Source: Neoroseomonas eburnea (GTDB lineage: Bacteria; Pseudomonadota; Alphaproteobacteria; Acetobacterales; Acetobacteraceae). Taken from it: DNA of 64,000 bases. Positions 8,325 to 17,600 of the stretch are shown in pieces. The notes under the pieces are model-generated. The model worked only from the letters and a program-made list of their open reading frames with translations. It had not been told where the DNA came from and searched no databases. The stretch spans positions 1-64,000 of the forward strand of contig NZ_JAAEDL010000003.1 of the NCBI RefSeq assembly GCF_018129005.1, read 5' to 3'. A program made the position numbers and the translations under genes. How positions within the stretch are numbered: the first letter of the stretch is position 1; every line of letters begins with the position of its first letter.

Positions 8325-9410
8325 GTGGGCACGTCTATCGATCTGCCTCTCGACCAGGTGCTGGTCGGGGACTGCGTCGCATGGCTGCGGCATCTGCCGC
8401 CCGCCAGCGTGCATACGATCTTCGCCGACCCGCCCTACAACCTGCAGCTCAAGGGAACGCTGCGGCGGCCCGATGACAGCGTCGTCGATGGCGTCGACGA
8501 CGAGTGGGACCGCTTCGCCGACCTCGGCGCCTACGACGCTTTCACGCGCGAATGGCTGAACGAGTGCCGCCGCGTGCTGCGCAAGGACGGCACCATCTGG
8601 GTGATGGGCGCCTATCACAACATCTTCCGCCTCGGCTCGGCGCTGCAGGATCTCGGCTACTGGATCCTCAACGACGTGATCTGGCGGAAGTCGAACCCGA
8701 TGCCGAACTTCCGCGGCCGCCGCTTCACCAACGCGCATGAGACGCTGGTCTGGGCGGCGCGCGGGCCGGAATCGCGCTACCGCTTCAACTACGCCGCCAT
8801 GAAGGCGCTCAACGACGACCTGCAGATGCGCAGCGACTGGCTGATCCCGCTCTGCACCGGCGGCGAGCGGTTGCGCGACGACAAGGGCTCCAAGCTGCAC
8901 CCGACCCAGAAGCCCGAGGCGCTGCTGCATCGCGTGATCCTGTCCTGCACCTCGCCGGGGGATGTGGTGCTCGATCCCTTCCTCGGCTCGGGCACGACGG
9001 CGGCGGTCGCGAAGCGGCTCGGCCGGCGCTTCATCGGCATCGAGCGGGAACAGGCCTACGCCAACGCCGCGCTCGAACGCATCGCCGCTGTCGAACCCGC
9101 GCCGGAGGAGGCCGCCGCCGCCCTGCCCTCGAAGAAGGAGCAGCCGCGCATCCCCTTCGGCACGCTGGTCGAGCGCGGGCTGGTGCCCGCCGGGGCGAAG
9201 CTGTTCGACCGCCAGAAGCGCTGGGAAGCGCAGGTCGGTGCCGACGGCACGCTGCGCTGCGGTCTTGCCAGCGGTTCGATCCACAAGGTCGGCGCGGCGG
9301 TGCAGGAAGCGCCGTCCTGCAATGGCTGGCTGTTCTGGCATGTCGAGCAGCGCGACGGCCGGCTGCGCGTGCTCGACGAGCTGCGCGCGGAAGTGCTGCG
9401 CGAGGCGTGA
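8325..9410 (+). CDS. ccrM: Cell-cycle DNA adenine methyltransferase CcrM (GANTC-specific)
   Basis: A 361-residue beta-class N6-adenine methyltransferase. The catalytic DPPYN motif ([11 protein letters not shown]) is near residue 33 and the SAM-binding motif FLGSGTT near 220. TRD-region motifs [11 protein letters not shown] and [10 protein letters not shown] match CcrM. The C-terminal 85 residues form a RAMA domain ([10 protein letters not shown] through NGWLFWHV). Caulobacter CcrM is 358 residues, which fits the GTG start at 8325; the in-frame ATG at 8259 would add 22 unusual residues and place the promoter inside the gene. The enzyme methylates GANTC once per cycle and controls cell-cycle gene expression. 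Confidence 0.93.
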   Translation: MGTSIDLPLDQVLVGDCVAWLRHLPPASVHTIFADPPYNLQLKGTLRRPDDSVVDGVDDEWDRFADLGAYDAFTREWLNECRRVLRKDGTIWVMGAYHNIFRLGSALQDLGYWILNDVIWRKSNPMPNFRGRRFTNAHETLVWAARGPESRYRFNYAAMKALNDDLQMRSDWLIPLCTGGERLRDDKGSKLHPTQKPEALLHRVILSCTSPGDVVLDPFLGSGTTAAVAKRLGRRFIGIEREQAYANAALERIAAVEPAPEEAAAALPSKKEQPRIPFGTLVERGLVPAGAKLFDRQKRWEAQVGADGTLRCGLASGSIHKVGAAVQEAPSCNGWLFWHVEQRDGRLRVLDELRAEVLREA

Positions 9411-9444
9411 CGCAGCCGCAACGGCGGAAGGAGGCCGCGACGGG

Positions 9445-10044
9445 ATGGGCGAAAGCATGACGGGCGGCGCGGCACCCGATCCGGCCGCGCAGGCGCCGAT
9501 GCCCATGCCGGCCGCAGCGGCGCCTGCGGCCAGGGCCGGCACCGGCCATGCGCTGTTCAGCCAGGCGCCCTACATCCTGATGCTGCTCGCAGCCTTCGGC
9601 GGCGTCGCCTATGCCGGCTTCTCCTCGCAGCCGAACACGCTCTACTGGACGATCGTCACGCCGGTCTTCGGGCTGCTCTGCATCGTCGCCGGCTGGGCGG
9701 GCGCGCCGGAGCGCGGCGGGCGGATGCGGCTGGTGTGGACCCAGGCGCTGCACTGGGCGGGCTTCCTTCTCGCCATGCTGGTGCTGTTCCGGCCGGAAGT
9801 GCAGGCCGCCTTGCAGGGGCGCGGGGCGGAGATCGGGCTGCTGATGCTGCTCGCGCTCGGCACCTTCGTCGCCGGCGTGCATGCGGGCTCGTGGCGGATC
9901 ATGGCGGTGGGCGCGGTGCTCGGCGTGTCGGTGCCGCTGCTCGCGCTGGTGCAGCAATCGGTGCTGCTGGTGCTGGCGGCGGCGGCACTGGCCGGCGTGG
10001 CCGGGGCGTCCTTCGTGCTGCTCGCGGCGCGCGGGCGGGCGTAG
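9445..10044 (+). CDS. Integral membrane protein of unknown function
   Basis: A 199-residue protein starting MGESMTGGAAPDP after a GGAAGGAGG ribosome site. The first 35 residues are a disordered Ala/Pro-rich stretch. Five or six hydrophobic helices follow (for example YILMLLAAFGGVAYAGF, IVTPVFGLLCIVAGWAG, IGLLMLLALGTFVAGV). No catalytic motif is visible. It ends 12 bases before the stop of the convergent glycosyltransferase gene. Its position after ccrM does not reveal a role. Confidence 0.75.
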   Translation: MGESMTGGAAPDPAAQAPMPMPAAAAPAARAGTGHALFSQAPYILMLLAAFGGVAYAGFSSQPNTLYWTIVTPVFGLLCIVAGWAGAPERGGRMRLVWTQALHWAGFLLAMLVLFRPEVQAALQGRGAEIGLLMLLALGTFVAGVHAGSWRIMAVGAVLGVSVPLLALVQQSVLLVLAAAALAGVAGASFVLLAARGRA

Positions 10045-10056
10045 GCGCCTTCCGCT

Positions 10057-11223
10057 TCAGCCGGCGCGGATCCGCCGCAGCACCACGGCGAGCAGCGCCG
10101 CCGCGACCGGCGCGGTGACGGAAACGCCCGCGCCGAGCCCCGCTGCCAGCGCCAGCCCCGGCACCAACAGGGCAAGGAGCAGCACGGTCTTCTCCCATGG
10201 CAGGAAGCCGGTGCGACGCGCCTCGGCCAGCACCCAGGCCATCGGCACCAGCAGGATGACCAGATCGTACATGAGGATGTAGGGCGTCACGAGCGGCAGG
10301 CCGGCGGCGATCGCGGCGGCTTCCGCGCGGCCGCCAGGCCGGCGGCGCAACACCGCCATCACCGCGACGACGACGGCGACCGCCACCACCGCCTGCAGCA
10401 TCGCCGCCGTCATGCCGCCGAGACCGGCCGTGGTCGCGAAGGCGGCGACCGATTGCAGCTTCCACGGCTCGAGCGCGCCGCCGCGCACCACGTCCTGATA
10501 GGCGAGGGCGAGAGCGAGGAAGTCCCGCCACGCTTCCGGCCCGAAGGACGCGAGCGAGACGACGGCGAACAGGCCGAGGAAGCCCGCGCCCCAGCCGATC
10601 TCGGGCCAGCGCCGCGCCGCCAGCAGCGCGGGCAGGACCAGCACGCCAAGCTGCGGCTTGGTCGCCAGCAGCGCGAAGGCGAGCCCGGCAAGCCAGGGCC
10701 GCGCGCCGATCCCGAGCCCCGCCAGCCCCAGCAGCGCCGCCGTCAGGTAGCCGGTCTGCCCGTGCGCGGCGTTGATGATCGAGGCCGGCGAGAGCAGCGC
10801 CGCCACCAGCACCGCCCGCCCCGCCCCCCAGGCACGCAGCACCGCGAGGAAGGCGATCCCCGTCGTCGCCACCCAGCTTGCCATGGCCGCGAAGTAGGGC
10901 AGCAGCCCGAAGGGCAGGACCAGCAGCAGGAAGCTCGGTGGGTGGAGGAAAGTATAGACCCGCGTCGGCGCGCCGAGCAGCGCCTCGCGCATGGCGATCT
11001 GCAGGCCGGTGTTCCAGACGCCCGCGCCCGCCCCTTCCAGCGCAAGCCGGGCCGCGGTGTAGAAGGCGATGAAATCGACATCGCCGGGCACCGAGCCGTC
11101 CCATCCGAGGACCGTGCGCAGGAAGCCGGCAGCGAGCAGCAGCGACAGGAGGGCGCCCGCCAGGCCATAGAGGCGCGTGCGCTCGGGCGTCATCCACGCC
11201 GCGTCGCGCAGCCAGGCGATCAC
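10057..11223 (-). CDS. DUF2029 / GT87 family membrane glycosyltransferase, copy 2
   Basis: A 388-residue polytopic protein with eight to ten hydrophobic segments. The GT-C type first loop reads PGDVDFIAFYTAA, with the acidic residues expected for a polyprenyl-sugar dependent transferase, and YTFLHPPSFLLL follows. KPQLGVLVLPALL and VTPYILMYDL are also family-typical. The start is a GTG that overlaps the stop of the upstream paralogue (GTGA), so the pair is translationally coupled. GT87 proteins add mannose or arabinose to lipid-linked acceptors; the sugar here is unknown. Confidence 0.85.
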   Translation of the reverse strand: MIAWLRDAAWMTPERTRLYGLAGALLSLLLAAGFLRTVLGWDGSVPGDVDFIAFYTAARLALEGAGAGVWNTGLQIAMREALLGAPTRVYTFLHPPSFLLLVLPFGLLPYFAAMASWVATTGIAFLAVLRAWGAGRAVLVAALLSPASIINAAHGQTGYLTAALLGLAGLGIGARPWLAGLAFALLATKPQLGVLVLPALLAARRWPEIGWGAGFLGLFAVVSLASFGPEAWRDFLALALAYQDVVRGGALEPWKLQSVAAFATTAGLGGMTAAMLQAVVAVAVVVAVMAVLRRRPGGRAEAAAIAAGLPLVTPYILMYDLVILLVPMAWVLAEARRTGFLPWEKTVLLLALLVPGLALAAGLGAGVSVTAPVAAALLAVVLRRIRAG

Positions 11224-12383
11224 GGGGCGGCCGCCCGCAGCCGCCGCAGCGCCAGCGCGAACAGCACCAGCCCGGCCAGCACGGCGAGCGGCAGCCGCGT
11301 CGCCTCCACCGCCATCCGCGCCGCGAGCGGCCAGATGTAGAGCAGCACCAGCAGCAGCTTCTCCCACGGCAGGAACCCCGCGCAGATGCCGGCCAGCAGC
11401 AGCCAGGCGAGCGGCACCGCCGTCACCACCAGGTCGTAGTCGAGCAGGAAGGGCGAGACGAGCATCGCCGCCGCGGCGATGACGGCGACCTCCGCCGTGC
11501 CGCCCGGCCGGCGCCGCGCCGCCAGCATCGCCAGCACCAGCACGGACGCCGTCAGCACGCCCTGCAGCCCCCAGGCCAGCGCGAGCGATCCGCCCATCAG
11601 CCGGACGCCGGCGAAGAGGCTGATCATCTTCTCCGGCGAGACCCAGCCTTCCTCCAAGGCCCGCCGGGCAAGTGCGGAACCTTCGCGGAATGCTGCCCAG
11701 GTGTCGCTCCCGAGCACCGCCCAGGACAGCGCCGCCAGCGCTGCCGCCGTGGCTCCGCAGGCGAAGAACGCCCGCCAGCGCCCCGCGGCCGCCAGCACGA
11801 AGGGCACCGCGATGGCGAGGTGCGGCTTGTAGGCGAGCCCGCCCAGCGCGATTCCGGCCAGCACCGGCCGCTTCTCCAGCAGCGCCGCCGCGGCGGCGAA
11901 GAGCGCGGCGCTGAGGAACCCGTTCTGCCCGTAGCGGATGTTGATCAGCCCCGCGGGGAAGGCGAGCACCGGCAGCCAGCCCCAGCGCGGCAGCAGCGCC
12001 CGCGTCGCCGCGGCATAGGCCCCGCCCGTCACCGCCAGCCAGGCGGCGACCGAGGCACCGTAGGGCAGCAGCGCCAGCGGCGCGCAGAGCAGCAGGAAGA
12101 CCGGCGGGTAGAAGAAGGCGAAATAGCCCGCGATGCCCGGGAACAGCGCCGCCTGCACGGCGATGTGCGGCTCCGGCCGGTAGGCATCCGCGGGCCGCCC
12201 CGCCAGCAGCAGGTCCGAGGCCGCCCAGAAGGACAGGAAATCGCCCGCCACCGGCATGCCGTTCATGGCGATGCCGCCGCGCGTGGTGCCGACCAGGATC
12301 GCCACCCCCGCCAGCATCGCGACGCCGAGCGCCGTGCACCACAGCCGCGCCCGCTCGGCCGTCAGCCAGGGCGCGTCGCGCAA
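11220..12383 (-). CDS. DUF2029 / GT87 family membrane glycosyltransferase, copy 1
   Basis: A 387-residue paralogue of the gene just downstream. Shared features are VAGDFLSFWAASDLLLAG in the first loop, FFYPPVFLLLCAPLALLPYG, GLAYKPHLAI and SPFLLDYDLVV. The start codon is TTG at 12383 (residues RDAPWLTAERARLW follow); other candidates upstream are weaker. mutY ends 60 bases upstream on the same strand, so the three genes may be co-transcribed. The tandem pair probably arose by duplication and may modify one glycan in sequence or as a heteromer. Confidence 0.82.
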   Translation of the reverse strand: MRDAPWLTAERARLWCTALGVAMLAGVAILVGTTRGGIAMNGMPVAGDFLSFWAASDLLLAGRPADAYRPEPHIAVQAALFPGIAGYFAFFYPPVFLLLCAPLALLPYGASVAAWLAVTGGAYAAATRALLPRWGWLPVLAFPAGLINIRYGQNGFLSAALFAAAAALLEKRPVLAGIALGGLAYKPHLAIAVPFVLAAAGRWRAFFACGATAAALAALSWAVLGSDTWAAFREGSALARRALEEGWVSPEKMISLFAGVRLMGGSLALAWGLQGVLTASVLVLAMLAARRRPGGTAEVAVIAAAAMLVSPFLLDYDLVVTAVPLAWLLLAGICAGFLPWEKLLLVLLYIWPLAARMAVEATRLPLAVLAGLVLFALALRRLRAAAP

Positions 12384-12443
12384 GGTGGCGAGGATCGTCG
12401 TCAGGGCGCGAATCGGGGCGGCTCCCGCCTGCTGCGGGGTCCG

Positions 12444-13502
12444 TTATCGCGGGGGTGAATCGGCCGGGACAAGGGCGAGCAGGCGGCGCATCACGCTCGG
12501 CAGGGCGCGGGCGGCGTCCGGCGCGGCGAGCCATTCGCCGTCGGGCGCCGCGGCGCGCGGCGACAGGGCGGCAAGGTAGAGCACCATCTCCAGCTCGAAA
12601 TGGGTGAAGCCGTGGCGGGCGATACCGGGCAGGCGGCGCCAGGGGGCGGCGAGCGGGGCATGCGGCAGGGCCTCGGCCTCGGCCCAGGGGGCGTCGCGCC
12701 AGGGCGTGCCGGGCACTTCCAGCATGCCGCCGAGCAGGCCCTTCGCCGGCCGGCGGCGCAGCAGCAGGCGGCCGGCGGCATCGCGCAGCAGGAAATGGGC
12801 ACCGTGGCGCAGCGGGCGGGCGCGCCTGGGTGCCTTGCGCGGCAGGGTCTCGGCGATGCCGGCGCGGCGGGCGACGCAGGGCCCGCGCCAGGGGCAGAGG
12901 CCGCAGGCCGGGTTGCGGGGCGTGCAGACGGTCGCACCCAGGTCGAACAGCGCCTGGGCGAAATCCCCCGGCCGGGCGCGCGCCGCCGGGTCCGCCATGA
13001 AGCCGGCGGCGAGCGCGGTCAGGCGGGGCTTGGCGGCGGGCAGCGGCTCCTCGACCGCATGCAGGCGGGCGGTGACGCGCTCGACATTGCCGTCCACCGG
13101 CACCACCGGCGCGTCGAAGGCGATCGCGGCGACGGCCGAGGCGGTATAGGGCCCGATGCCCGGCAGCGCGGCGAGCCCCTCCCTTTCGCCCGGGAACCCT
13201 CCCGCCGCCGCGACCGCCTGGGCGCAGGCATGCAGGTTGCGGGCGCGGGCGTAGTAGCCGAGGCCCGCCCATTCCTCCGCCACCTCGGCCCAATCGGCGG
13301 CGGCCAGCGCGCCGACCGTCGGGAAGCGGGCGAGGAAGCGCGCATAGCGCGGCCCCACCGCGGCCACCGTGGTCTGCTGGAGCATGACCTCGGACAGCCA
13401 GACGCGGTATGGGTCGCGCGCCTCGCCCGGGGCCGCGCGCCAGGGCAGGACGCGCCGGTGGCGGTCGTACCAGGCAAGCAGCTCGGCGGCGGAAGGGGTC
13501 AT
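12444..13502 (-). CDS. mutY: A/G-specific adenine glycosylase MutY
   Basis: A 352-residue base-excision repair enzyme that removes adenine opposite 8-oxoguanine. The helix-hairpin-helix and catalytic core are clear: SEVMLQQTTVAAV with the catalytic Glu, LPGIGPYTASAVAAIAF, and the catalytic Asp in VPVDGNVERV. The [4Fe-4S] ligands read C-x6-C-x2-C-x5-C (CTPRNPACGLCPWRGPC). The C-terminal half is a NUDIX-like domain for 8-oxoG recognition (GGMLEVPGTPW). The ATG at 13502 lies only two bases from the divergent dciA start; an upstream GTG at 13511 would overlap it. Confidence 0.96.
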   Translation of the reverse strand: MTPSAAELLAWYDRHRRVLPWRAAPGEARDPYRVWLSEVMLQQTTVAAVGPRYARFLARFPTVGALAAADWAEVAEEWAGLGYYARARNLHACAQAVAAAGGFPGEREGLAALPGIGPYTASAVAAIAFDAPVVPVDGNVERVTARLHAVEEPLPAAKPRLTALAAGFMADPAARARPGDFAQALFDLGATVCTPRNPACGLCPWRGPCVARRAGIAETLPRKAPRRARPLRHGAHFLLRDAAGRLLLRRRPAKGLLGGMLEVPGTPWRDAPWAEAEALPHAPLAAPWRRLPGIARHGFTHFELEMVLYLAALSPRAAAPDGEWLAAPDAARALPSVMRRLLALVPADSPPR

Positions 13503-13504
13503 GG

Positions 13505-13972
13505 ATGGCACGGGACGAGGGGAATAGGCGGTTCCTGGGCGGGCCGAGGCCGGTCGGCGCTCTGGTCCCAGCCCTGACGCGCCCGGCCTTCAAGCGCAAG
13601 AGCCCCGCCGGGGCGCAGATCATGGCCGACTGGCCGGAACTGGTCGGGCCGGCGCTCGCCGCCGTGACCCGGCCGCTGCGGTTGGCCTCCGGCACGCTGA
13701 CGCTCGCCTGTTCCGGGCCCGTGGCGATGGAATTGCAGCACCTGGCGCCGCAACTGGCCGGGCGGATCAACGCCGCCCTCGGTCGGGTGGCGGTGGAGCG
13801 CTTCCGCTTCGTCCAGCAGGCCCCCGCCGGGGCGGCACCCCCGCGAAAGCCGCCCGCCCGGCCCGTCGCCCTGCCGGAACGGGTCGAATCGGCGCTCGAG
13901 GGGGTGGCCTCCCCCGAGCTGCGCGCGGCGCTGGAAAGATTGGGCCGCGGCGTCTATCGGAACAGGGGGTAG
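13505..13972 (+). CDS. dciA: DciA-like protein (DUF721), replicative helicase loader family
   Basis: A 155-residue protein with the DUF721 domain in residues 35-105 (WPELVGPALAAVTRPLRLA, then LTLACSGPVAMELQHLAPQLAGRIN). DciA proteins recruit or load the DnaB helicase in bacteria without DnaC. The C-terminal tail is Pro/Arg-rich and probably disordered. In many alphaproteobacteria this gene sits between mutY and dsbA-smc, as here. The ATG chosen gives a normal N-terminus; longer upstream starts would run antisense through mutY. Its promoter must lie inside mutY. Confidence 0.88.
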   Translation: MARDEGNRRFLGGPRPVGALVPALTRPAFKRKSPAGAQIMADWPELVGPALAAVTRPLRLASGTLTLACSGPVAMELQHLAPQLAGRINAALGRVAVERFRFVQQAPAGAAPPRKPPARPVALPERVESALEGVASPELRAALERLGRGVYRNRG

Positions 13973-14071
13973 GGCTGCCCGAGTCCCTGACACGCAGCCC
14001 CCGCCGCCCATATGAGGCCGGGACGCCTCCCTGTCCTTCGGGGTGGCCGCACCTTGGGAGACCATGACCGC

Positions 14072-14665
14072 ATGTTCGATCGCCGCACCCTGCTTGCCGC
14101 CGCCGGCGCCATGACCGCCACGCCGGCGCTGGCGCAGACGACCGATCCGCGCCTCGGCGAGCGCGCCATGGGCCGCGACGATGCGCCGATGACGGTGATC
14201 GAGTTCTTCTCCCTCACCTGCAGCCATTGCGGATCCTTCCACCGCGACACCTGGCCGCAGGTGAAGTCGCAGCTCGTCGACACCGGCAGGGTGCGGATGG
14301 TGTGGCGCGACTTCCCGCTCGACCAGGTCGCGCTGCGCGCCGCGGCGGTCGCCCGCAGCTTCCCGGCGGAACGCTACGAGCCCTTCCTCTCCGCCCTGTT
14401 CTCCACCCAGGACCGCTGGGCCTTCGCCCGGGGGGTCGATCACAAGGCCGAGATCGGCAAGATCGCGGCGCTCGCCGGCATGGCGCCGGCCGCCTTCGAG
14501 GCCGCCTGGGCCGATGACGACCTGGCCCGCGCCATCCTCGCCCAGCGCCAGCAGGCGGAACGCGAGTTCAACATCCAGGCGACGCCGAGCTTCGTCTTCG
14601 GCCGCCGCCTCGTCTCCGGGGCCATCGCCTTCGACCGCTTCGCCCGCGAGGCCCAGACCCCGTGA
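14072..14665 (+). CDS. DsbA-family thiol:disulfide oxidoreductase (periplasmic)
   Basis: A 197-residue protein with a signal peptide (MFDRRTLLAAAGAMTATPAL, cleavage after LAQ). The two arginines at positions 4-5 could also support Tat export. The thioredoxin fold starts at about residue 35 (DAPMTVIEFFSLTC) and carries the active site C-S-H-C at residues 50-53. The cis-Pro loop follows as QATPSFVFG. DsbA proteins oxidise cysteine pairs in exported proteins. Its stop overlaps the GTG start of smc (GTGA), an arrangement conserved in alphaproteobacteria. Confidence 0.93.
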   Translation: MFDRRTLLAAAGAMTATPALAQTTDPRLGERAMGRDDAPMTVIEFFSLTCSHCGSFHRDTWPQVKSQLVDTGRVRMVWRDFPLDQVALRAAAVARSFPAERYEPFLSALFSTQDRWAFARGVDHKAEIGKIAALAGMAPAAFEAAWADDDLARAILAQRQQAEREFNIQATPSFVFGRRLVSGAIAFDRFAREAQTP

Positions 14666-17600
14666 CGGCGGATGGCCACGTCTCCCCGGCGCCCCCCGAG
14701 CCGGAGGACGAGGACGGCGGCCCGCGCAGCGAGGCCCAGCGCATCGCCTCCCTGCGCGCGACGCTCGCGCGCATCCGCATCGCCGGCTTCAAGTCCTTCG
14801 CCGAGGCCACCACGGTCGAGGTGCTGCCCGGCCTGACCGGCATCGTCGGGCCGAATGGCTGCGGCAAGTCGAACGTGGTGGAAGCCCTCCGCTGGGCGAT
14901 GGGCGAGACCTCCGCCAAGGCGATGCGCGGCGGGGAGATGGACGACGTCATCTTCGCCGGCACCGCGACCCGGCCGGGGCGCAACCTCGCCGAGGTCACG
15001 CTCCAGCTCGAGGAGGCGGAGGGCCTCGCGCCGCCGCCCAACCACGACCAGCCGGAACTCGAGATCGTCCGCCGCATCACCCGCGGCCAGGGCAGCGCCT
15101 TCCGGCTGAACGGCAAGGAGGTGCGGGCGCGCGACGTGCAGACCATGTTCGCCGACATCGGCTCCGGTGCGCGGGCCTCGGCGATGGTCAGCCAGGGGCG
15201 CGTCTCGACCCTGATCCAGGCCAAGCCGGAGGACCGGCGCCAGGTGCTGGAGGAGGCCGCCGGCATCGCCGGCCTGCGCGCCCGCCGGCACGAAGCCGAG
15301 CTGAAGCTGCGCCAGGCGGAGACCAACCTCTCCCGCGCCGAGGACACGCTCAGTCAGCTCGACACCCAGCGGCAGAGCCTGCAGCGCCAGGCGCGGCAGG
15401 CCAATCGCTACCGGAACCTCTCGGGACTGGTGCGGCAGGCGGAGGGCGAATGGCTGGCGATCCTCGCCGCCCGCGCCGAGGCCGCCGCGCGCCATGCGAC
15501 CGAGGCGCTGACCCAGGCGAAATCCGCGGTGCGGGCCGCCGAGGCCGAGGCCGAACGCGCCGCCATCGCCGCCTTCGAGGCCGAGCAGGCCCTGCCCGCC
15601 CCCCGCGCCGCCGAGGCCGCCGCCCGCACCGCCCTGGAACGCCGCCGCGTCGAGACCGAGGGCCTGGAAGCCGAGGAGCGCCGTGCCCGCGAGGCCCTCG
15701 AAGGCGCCGAGGCGCGCCTGAAGCAGATCCGTCGCGACCTGGCCCATGCCGAGGACGTGCTGCGCGACGCCGAGGCCGCGCGCGAACGCCTGACCCGGGA
15801 AGCCGAGGCGCTGCGGGCAGTCGAGACCTCCCTGCCTGCCCGGCAGGCCGCCGCCGAAGCGGCGCTTGCAGCCGCGGAACAGGCCGCGCGGGAGGCCGAG
15901 CGCGCCGCCGAGGCCGCCACCGAACAGGCCGCCGAAGCCGCCGCCCGCGTGCAATCCGCCACTGAGGCCCGCGCTGCCGCCGAGACCCGACTGAAGCGCG
16001 CGCAGGAAGGCCATGCCCGCCTCGCCGCCGAACGCGACGCCGCGGCCCGCGCCCGTGTGCCGCAGGAAGCCCGCGCCGAGGCCGCCGCCGAGGTCGCCGC
16101 CGCCGACGCCGCGCTGGAAGCCGCTCGCCTCGCGCTGGAGGAGGCCGAGGCCGCCCGCGCCGCCGCCGCCGAGCAGCACGCCGCCGCCCGCCGTGCCGCC
16201 GCCGAGGCCGCGACCCTCGCCCAGCGCGTCGAAGCCGAGCGCAACGCGGCGCAGGACCGGCTCAACCGCATCACCGCCCAGCACGCGGCGATGGCGAAGG
16301 ATCGCGACGCCGCCGCCGCCGAGCATATCCCGCCGGCCGAGCGCGAGGCCGCCGCCGCCGCGCTGGAGGCCGCAGCCGCCGCGGTGGAGGAAGCCCGCGC
16401 GGCGCTGGAGAAGGCCGAGGCGATGCGCGCCTGGGCCGCCGCCGCCCATGCCGAGGCCGGTCGTGCCGCCACCGCCGCCGCCGGCGACCGCGCCCGCGCC
16501 GCTGCCGAGGTGGATGCGCTGAAGGCCGTGCTGTCCTCCCGCGAGCCGGGGGCGGCGGCGCCGATCCTCGACCAGGTGGGCGTGCCCGCCGGCCTGGAGG
16601 CGGCGCTCGGCGCCGCGCTGGGCGAGACGCTGGAAAGCCCCTCGGACGAATCCGCGCCACGCCATTGGCGCAACCTGCCGCCGCTGGAGACCCTGGCGCC
16701 GCTGCCGGGCGGGGCGGTGCCGCTGTCGCGCCTGGTGGAGGCCCCCTCGGCCCTGGGCCGCGCCCTGTCCCAGATCGGCCTGCTGCCGCGCGGCACCGAC
16801 GGCGCGGCCTTGCAGGCGGCGTTGAAGCCCGGCCAGTCGCTGGTGTCGGAGGAAGGCGCGCTGTGGCGCTGGGACGGCCACACGGCCCGCGCCGGCGCGC
16901 CGACGCCCGGCGCGGTGCGGCTCGCCCAGCGCAATGCCTTGCGCGCTGCCGAGGCGCGGCTCGATCAGGCCGAGGCCGAAGCTGCGGCCACCGAGGCCGC
17001 TCGCGCCGCCGCCGCCGCGCAGGAGGACGACGCCCGCAAGGCCGAGGCCGCCGCGCGCGACGCCCGCGGCCGCGCCGAGTCCGCGCTCGGGGAAGCGCGT
17101 CAGGCCGAGGCGGCGCTCGCCGCCCGCCATGCGCGCGCGGAAAGCCGGCTCGCCGCGATCGAGCCGCAGCTCGCCCGGCTGGCCGCTGACCGGGCGGAGG
17201 CCGAGGCGCTGTTGGAAGCCGCCTGGCAAGCGGTGGCGGCGCTGCCGGACCTCGCCGGGCTGCGCGCCGCGGCGGAGGAGGCCGGCCGCGCCGAATCCCG
17301 CGCCCAGGCGGCCGAGCACGCCGCACGCGAGGCCCGCCGCAATGCCGAGGCCACCGCCAAGGGGGCGCGGCAGCACGAATCCACCCTCGCCGCCCGCGCG
17401 GCCGAGGCGGAAAGCCGGCTGGCGGCACTCGAGCCGCAGCTCGCGCGCCTCGCCGCGGAGCTCGCGGAGGCCGAGGCCGCGCATGGTGAAGCCGTGGCCG
17501 CGGAGGCCGCCCTGCCCGACCTCGATGCCCTGCGCGCGGCGGTGAGCACGGCGCGCGACGCCCTCGCCGCGTCCCGTGCGGGCGAACTCCAGGCACGGAG

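Noticed and set aside
10057..13770. One very long minus-strand frame across two glycosyltransferases and mutY
   Set aside because: Only the first 388 codons from the 3' end are a real gene; the rest is out of frame with the real paralogue and mutY.
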